Assembly: GCF_023159225.1 (NCBI RefSeq)
Contig: NC_063168.1
Location: forward strand, 41,529,562-41,593,561
Direction: 5' to 3'
DNA: 64,000 nucleotides
Source: Perognathus longimembris pacificus
Lineage: Eukaryota; Chordata; Mammalia; Rodentia; Heteromyidae
This document shows, piece by piece, positions 59,017 to 64,000 of the stretch (position 1 is its first letter; each line of letters starts with the position of its first letter). The notes beneath the pieces are model-generated. The model did no database searches and was not told the origin of the DNA. It saw only the letters and a list, made by a program, of their open reading frames with translations. The position numbers and the translations under genes were made by a program.

Positions 59017-59334
59017 AATATAGATAGCCATTCTTTAGGAGGCGTACTGCAAATTGTCTAGGTAACTCATTTCACCATATTTATCCAATAAGTAGTTCTG
59101 TTTTATTTTTTGGGAATACACTTATTCTCAAGCCATCTATGGTATAAATATTTTTGGCTGATTCACAATTGACTGCCATTCCAAAAATAAACCCATGCTA
59201 CTCTAGTCAGAACAATCTCAAGATATCTCTTCTTTTACTTTAAAATCTCCCTTCCTCTTTTTTCTTCTCTTTCTTATTTTATTCTTCAAGGATTATATCC
59301 ATGCATTGTCCTCAATTTTACTCACTCGCTGTCT

Positions 59335-59440
59335 CTGAGACTTCTTTTGAGATGGGGTGTTGCTGGTGTGACTCAGCTTGGCCTTGAACTTTATTCCAGA
59401 GTGCTAGATATAGTTGCATAGATTAATTTATCTGGCCAAT
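59335..59440 (-). mobile_element. B1-like SINE fragment
   Basis: Antisense 'gagatggggtgttgctggtg', 'cagcttggccttgaacttta', 'gagtgctagatatagttgca'. Weak. Confidence 0.4.
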
Positions 59441-60061
59441 TTTCTCATTCATATGAATTATCATATCCATGCACTAGAAGGAATTGGAGGTAGTAAGTAC
59501 CTTGTTCTAGAGAAGGAAGGGAACACTGGATGTTAGATTAACATCTGCTTAAAATTCAGTAAGATACCTCAAATGCTTTCCCAATGTGCATGCTCTCTGG
59601 CCATTCTTCCTCCATCTACAGTGATCAGGAGGCTAGAGGTTTGCCTTTGGGGACAATTGAACCAGAAATGTTGCCACACTCTTGAAAGCCAGAGAGTAGA
59701 AAATGATGGAAACACATAGTGAAAGGGATTGTCCATAATGCTAAATAAAGCTGTGATGGTCTTCCTCCTCTTCCCCAGTGCAATCTCATATTACTACCCC
59801 CCTCCTCAGAACTTTCCTGAAAGACAGAAGAATCCCCTCTTTAAGTTGAACAATTATTTCAAGAAAAGAAAAACCATTACATTTAAGCTGGTCCAATGAA
59901 TGATTGATTTATTTTTCCTATGATCCTCAACAACCTTGTAAAATAGAAAACTTCCAATCATTTCCTTGTAATTTTCTTTCTTATTTGTTTTGAGTCATGA
60001 TCTCAACTGCATAGTCCAGGCTAGCTTAGAACTTGAGGTCCAATTGGTTCAGTTCTATTTT
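59441..60061. other. Unique sequence
   Basis: Nothing recognised. Confidence 0.4.
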
Positions 60062-60412
60062 TTTAACTTCTTTTTTTTTCTATTTATTGTCAAAGTGATG
60101 TACAGAGAGGTTACAGTTTCATATGTTAGGCCTTGGGTACATTTCTTGTGCTATTTGTTACCTTCTCCCTCACTGCCCCCTCCTCTCTCCCCCTTTCCCT
60201 CTCCCCCCATGAGTTGTTCAGTTGGTTTACATCAAATGGTTCTGCAAATATTGCTTTTGGAGTAGTTTGTCTTTTAATCCATTGTCTCTCGATTTTCATA
60301 TTCACTTTCACTTCCCTAGTTCTAATACTAGTATATACAGTTTCCAATGTACTCAGATAAGATACAGTGATAGTGCGGTACAACCATAGGAAGGGGATAC
60401 AAAAGGATCATC
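60062..60412 (-). mobile_element. L1 3' UTR, G-rich type, 5'-truncated
   Basis: T-rich tail, then antisense 3' UTR from 'tattgtcaaagtgatgtaca' to 'gaaggggatacaaaaggatc'. Closely similar to 7954-8340. The minus strand keeps an 85-codon part of the recurring 3' UTR frame (60126-60383). Confidence 0.88.
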
Positions 60413-60419
60413 GGTTCTT

Positions 60420-60453
60420 AAAGGTTGAAAATACAGGTATGTACCACCACACT
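60420..60453 (-). mobile_element. B1-like end fragment
   Basis: 'aatacaggtatgtaccacca' matches the reversed B1 head. Only about 34 bp remain between the L1 and the SINE. Confidence 0.4.
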
Positions 60454-60466
60454 TGGTTCTTAATTT

Positions 60467-60659
60467 CTTTTTGCCCATCCCGGGGCTTGAACTCATGACC
60501 TGAGCACTGTCCCTGGCTTTGTTTTGCTCAAGGCTAGCACTCTACCACTTGAGCCACAGTACCACTTCTGGCCTTTTCTATTTATGTGGTACTAAGGAAT
60601 TGAACCCAGGGCTTCATGTATGAGGCAAGCACTCTACCACTAGGCCATATTCCCAGCCC
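60467..60659 (-). mobile_element. IDL-Geo SINE
   Basis: Complete antisense dimer with a short T-rich tail. Target-site duplication 'tggttcttaattt' (60454-60466 and 60660-60672), perfect. Confidence 0.92.
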
Positions 60660-61289
60660 TGGTTCTTAATTTTGTAAGAATGAATTAAAGCCCAAGGAGA
60701 ACTTGACATTTACAGGAACATGTCCAACACACAAAACCAGTCAACAGTAAACCAGTTGAAAACACAAAGAAGTAGTTGCAATACAGGATATTTAGAAAGC
60801 AGAATAAAACATCTAAATAGAGTTCTAATTTTTGTACTTATTTATAAACAGAATGTTATAACAAAAACTAAGAAAAAGAGTAATGCTTTGGTCTCTTCTA
60901 ATTATAATTATCTCAACTGCAGTGATAGCAATGCTTGATAATATCTTACTTTATTTGTCAAGCAAATAAGAGCTAAATTATCTGTTATTTTTGTTAAATT
61001 AGGTCTGCTATGTACTTTCTAGTATATCCAGATGCCAAGCAATTGCTAGAGGTCTTATTTAATTTTTCTAAAAGCTTCCTTCTGAATGAAAATGCAAGTA
61101 CTATTGTAAACATTATACCAAGCACTCAGAAACAGCTTCTTCTTTGTTTTCTAGTTCTTGTTAAGTAGCCTTAGTTCTTAGAAATCCTCTTTTCTGACAG
61201 TGCCATAGTCACCTAGGGCCTGTCAGACTTTATCTCCTGAACCTTCTGCTAAATATTTTTCTATAACCTGATTTTAGATAGTATGTTTT

Positions 61290-61403
61290 CTTTTTCAAAT
61301 TTTTATTATCAGACTGATGTACAGAGAGGTTACAGTTTCATACGTTAGGCATTGGATACATTACTTGTACTGTTTGTTACCTCGTCCCTCATACCCCCCT
61401 CCC
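61290..61403 (-). mobile_element. Very short L1 tail insertion (114 bp)
   Basis: Only the last ~100 nt of the G-type 3' UTR, antisense, up to the start of the C-rich tract. Perfect 15-bp target-site duplication 'tagatagtatgtttt' (61275-61289 and 61404-61418). Confidence 0.93.
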
Positions 61404-61418
61404 TAGATAGTATGTTTT

Positions 61419-64000
61419 ACAATGAATACTGCAAGTTAATTGTAGTTAATTTGTACATTGTTTCAAAGTGACACAGGACAATTCCCTGATTAGCAATTTT
61501 ATGGGTGACATTCATGATATAGATTTAATTTTCTGATTTTTAGGCTTATGGAAAATGTAGAATAAAATAAGCCTGAGCTAACTAAATAATTTTGTGGAAT
61601 GAACAGAATTTCAGAGTTTTAAGTAATTGTAAACATTAGACTTCATAAAATTTTGTCACGGATACTGAATAATCTTAATAAATAATCAATCGACTTAGCT
61701 AATCAAACCGTAACATTTCATCATTGGAACAGTCAAAAAGTAAAAGAATAATGTAATGTTTAGTTTTCTTCCATGGAAAACATTGCTGCTGCTGAAATAT
61801 TGCATTGCTGTCAACTTTCATGGCTGGGAGGTATACATGGAAATAATAACTGTCTGAAGAATTTGGCTTTGTGTTTTAATATCAGTTTTATAATAATCAC
61901 ATACCTTCGGGCTTAGTAATCAGATCCGGTGTTTGTGGACAAAGGTTGAACAGCTATCTCATCAGAAAGAAGAAAAGTTCTTCAACTAGAATGTAACATC
62001 TGATCACTAATTACAGAGAAAACTGATTAAAAATGGAAGAGGCAGGAAAAATTGTATAACTAAAGACTAAAGGTATCTGATCCTTAGGATGGATCCATTT
62101 GTAAGGCTTGGATTTTCAGTTCTATTATAATTACTATTTGCAATGTGCATAAGAAATATTTAAATGAATTTTGGTTGTATGTATTTTGCATTTCAGTGTT
62201 TTGCCTTTCCTTTGACATTTTGTGAATTTTACAGTACTTTAAAATATTTTGTTTTTATGTATATTGCTAATATTTTGCCTGAATGCTTCAAAAGGGACAG
62301 CTTATAATTTAAGACAGGATTTTTCAGCTTCTGTCTCTGAATATGTCATCAATGAAGGAGAAAAAGGCTTTCAATTTGTGTAGTGGTTACAGTGTGGTGA
62401 TGGTACAAACCTCTACTACTCAGTTGCAAGCAAGAGAGAGAAAGCTTAACATTCACAGCATGTGCTTATTTTTGGAAGCAGGTTTGAAATGGCATGGTAG
62501 AACTGGGCTTTTATTAAGTTAGGAGCTTGGGTAAGAGCATGGGCTTATGGTTTTCTTGTGTTTGAACCTCTTAGCTGTGTCAGTGACAGAAACACTTGGC
62601 TTTCATATTATCATAACATCCGACAGAAAGACAAAAGGGAGAGGTACAGTTTAAAAGCTCCTTATTGGTTCCTTTACATTTGGAATGATTTTTAGATTGG
62701 ACAGTTTAGACATGTCTGAAACATCATTTCCATTTTAGCTCAAATATTTAAACTTTTTTGGAATATTGTTTCTGGAGTCTCAGAATATCAACTGTATTTT
62801 CAAGATCCCAAACAACTACATTCAGCCACCATTCCAAAAGAAAACGAATGGGGAATTTAATAGTCAAACAGCAAAGGAACTTTAATTTCATCATAATAGC
62901 ATGGAAAGTCAGACATGGATGAGGATATTTGTCTGAAAGACAGACTTGGAAGATTAAAAATTGTATTTTCTTAAGTATCCAATCCCCTTCCCTAGAAATT
63001 CATTCTCCCTTTCCCCCTAAAGTTTTTTTTTTTTTTTTTCAAAAGTCATATACTTCTCTGGAGAAGGGAACAGCCATGTGTGCCTGCAGTCTTTAAAAGC
63101 TGAGCCTTCTAAGTCCTTCCTCTGGGATATTTAATTCTCTTAATGTAAAGTAGACATCTGTACTCATTCCTTTCCCTGTGGAGAGAGGAGCATTAGGAAC
63201 TAGAATTATGGTATTATTATTGCAACTCTTTATATTTTGTTTATTTTGTTTTGAGGTAATAAACTCTTTTTATGACCCAGGGTCTGTTACTCTTCAGTCT
63301 ATGTATATAAATATGTGCTTGCCTAACTTGTTAGCTTATCATTGGGGTCAAACTCAGAAGCTTCACAATTTCTAACTTTAGAAGCTCAGGTCTTACCTTA
63401 ATCCTTGTCATGTAGAAAGTGCTTAATAAATGCACTGTATTTAAAAATAATATGGATAAGTATGAAGCTAATCAGTGAAGCCTAGAAGAAGACTTTCAAT
63501 GACAGTAAAAATTGTGAAGGACTTTAAAGACCACAAAGATTTCTAATTTCTTTACCTTGTATTTTGAAACATTGGATAATGCTATCCTGAAAAATGATGT
63601 AATGCAAATACAATCTTTTGCATAGATAAACAAATGAAGTTTGCTTCCTGAATACTGCTCACCCTTACATCAACTAGTAAATTGGAGTCTTCTATTGTGT
63701 AAATTGCCTAAATTATGTAATGCATTTACTGTCTGCATTTACATAACTGTTATTTGGAGTTTCCTTTGAACTGCTTGTAGCATCTTATTGGTTCTATCAC
63801 TAATTAATTTGGTGGATAAAAATTTCAGATGCATGTGCATTTTATAGTTGTGTTAACATTATAGTCTGAACTTGCTCTAAAAAGTCATTTTAATTGTTAG
63901 TGCTGTATCATTCATAACAAGAATTCTTAGAATGTTTGCATAAGTGTGTGTTTGCGTGTGGGTGTGAGAGAGATTCTGTTTCTTGTTTTAGGTTATTTTC
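61419..64000. other. Long repeat-poor interval at the window end
   Basis: About 2.6 kb with no recognised repeat apart from a T run at 63027-63044. No exon-like frame. A GT-rich stretch is near 63945-63965. Confidence 0.4.

Noticed and set aside
1..64000. CRISPR arrays, prokaryotic operons, toxin or defence systems
   Set aside because: No evenly spaced repeats with unique spacers, no ribosome-binding sites and no long frames. SINEs, L1s and CpG decay show mammalian DNA.

Overview
This 64 kb window is mammalian nuclear DNA with no intact protein-coding gene. It looks like intergenic or deep-intronic sequence from a rodent of the superfamily Geomyoidea (kangaroo rats, pocket mice, pocket gophers). 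The diagnostic feature is a dimeric SINE present in at least 13 copies. Its left half resembles the rodent ID element (tRNA-Ala-like) and its right half is the 'Geo' monomer. As I recall the literature, this IDL-Geo SINE is confined to Geomyoidea. I cannot tell the genus from the window. All open reading frames longer than about 120 codons that I examined are pieces of LINE-1 ORF2, antisense shadows of L1 or SINE sequence, or low-complexity translations.

Layout. 1-13.2 kb: AT-rich unique sequence with B1-like, composite and IDL-Geo SINEs, a tRNA-Met pseudogene (2477-2549), two ancient hAT-type DNA transposon remnants (4229-4592), a possible processed pseudogene on the minus strand (5100-5870), an L1 3' end (7954-8530) and an AT palindromic tract (9916-10032). 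13.2-15.5 kb: a decayed L1 with a nested SINE. 17.2-20.4 kb: SINEs, including a trimeric 7SL/B1-like array, and a GT microsatellite. 21.7-25.2 kb: a 3.5 kb L1 with an internal inversion, an 18-bp perfect target-site duplication and a nested SINE. 27-28 kb: three SINEs. 30.1-32.9 kb: a second inverted L1, inserted into a much older L1M copy. 33.5-36.6 kb: old L1 3' ends and L1M sequence split by a SINE. 37-41.4 kb: mostly unique sequence, compound microsatellites, a very short L1 tail insertion and a probable MaLR-type LTR. 41.9-43.0 kb: the only GC-rich, CpG-containing block, which I read as a 1.1 kb solo endogenous-retrovirus LTR on the minus strand carrying a 30-bp minisatellite. 43.8-45.2 kb: two L1 3' ends, both rearranged. 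48.6 kb: a 90-nt 5S rRNA retropseudogene with a 17-bp target-site duplication. 49-64 kb: unique sequence with scattered SINEs and L1 tails.

Nothing here acts as a gene system. The biology visible is retrotransposition. L1 supplies the machinery, and its marks (target-site duplications, A-tails, 5' inversions by twin priming) are on the L1, SINE and 5S copies. At least three L1 3'-end types of apparently different age coexist. The youngest-looking one has a G-rich 3' UTR and accounts for seven copies. No new defence, toxin or metabolic system is supported. The items most worth following are the 5S retrocopy, the twin-primed L1s, the LTR with its minisatellite, the repeated open frame in the L1 3' UTR, and the tRNA-like A and B boxes in the Geo monomer.
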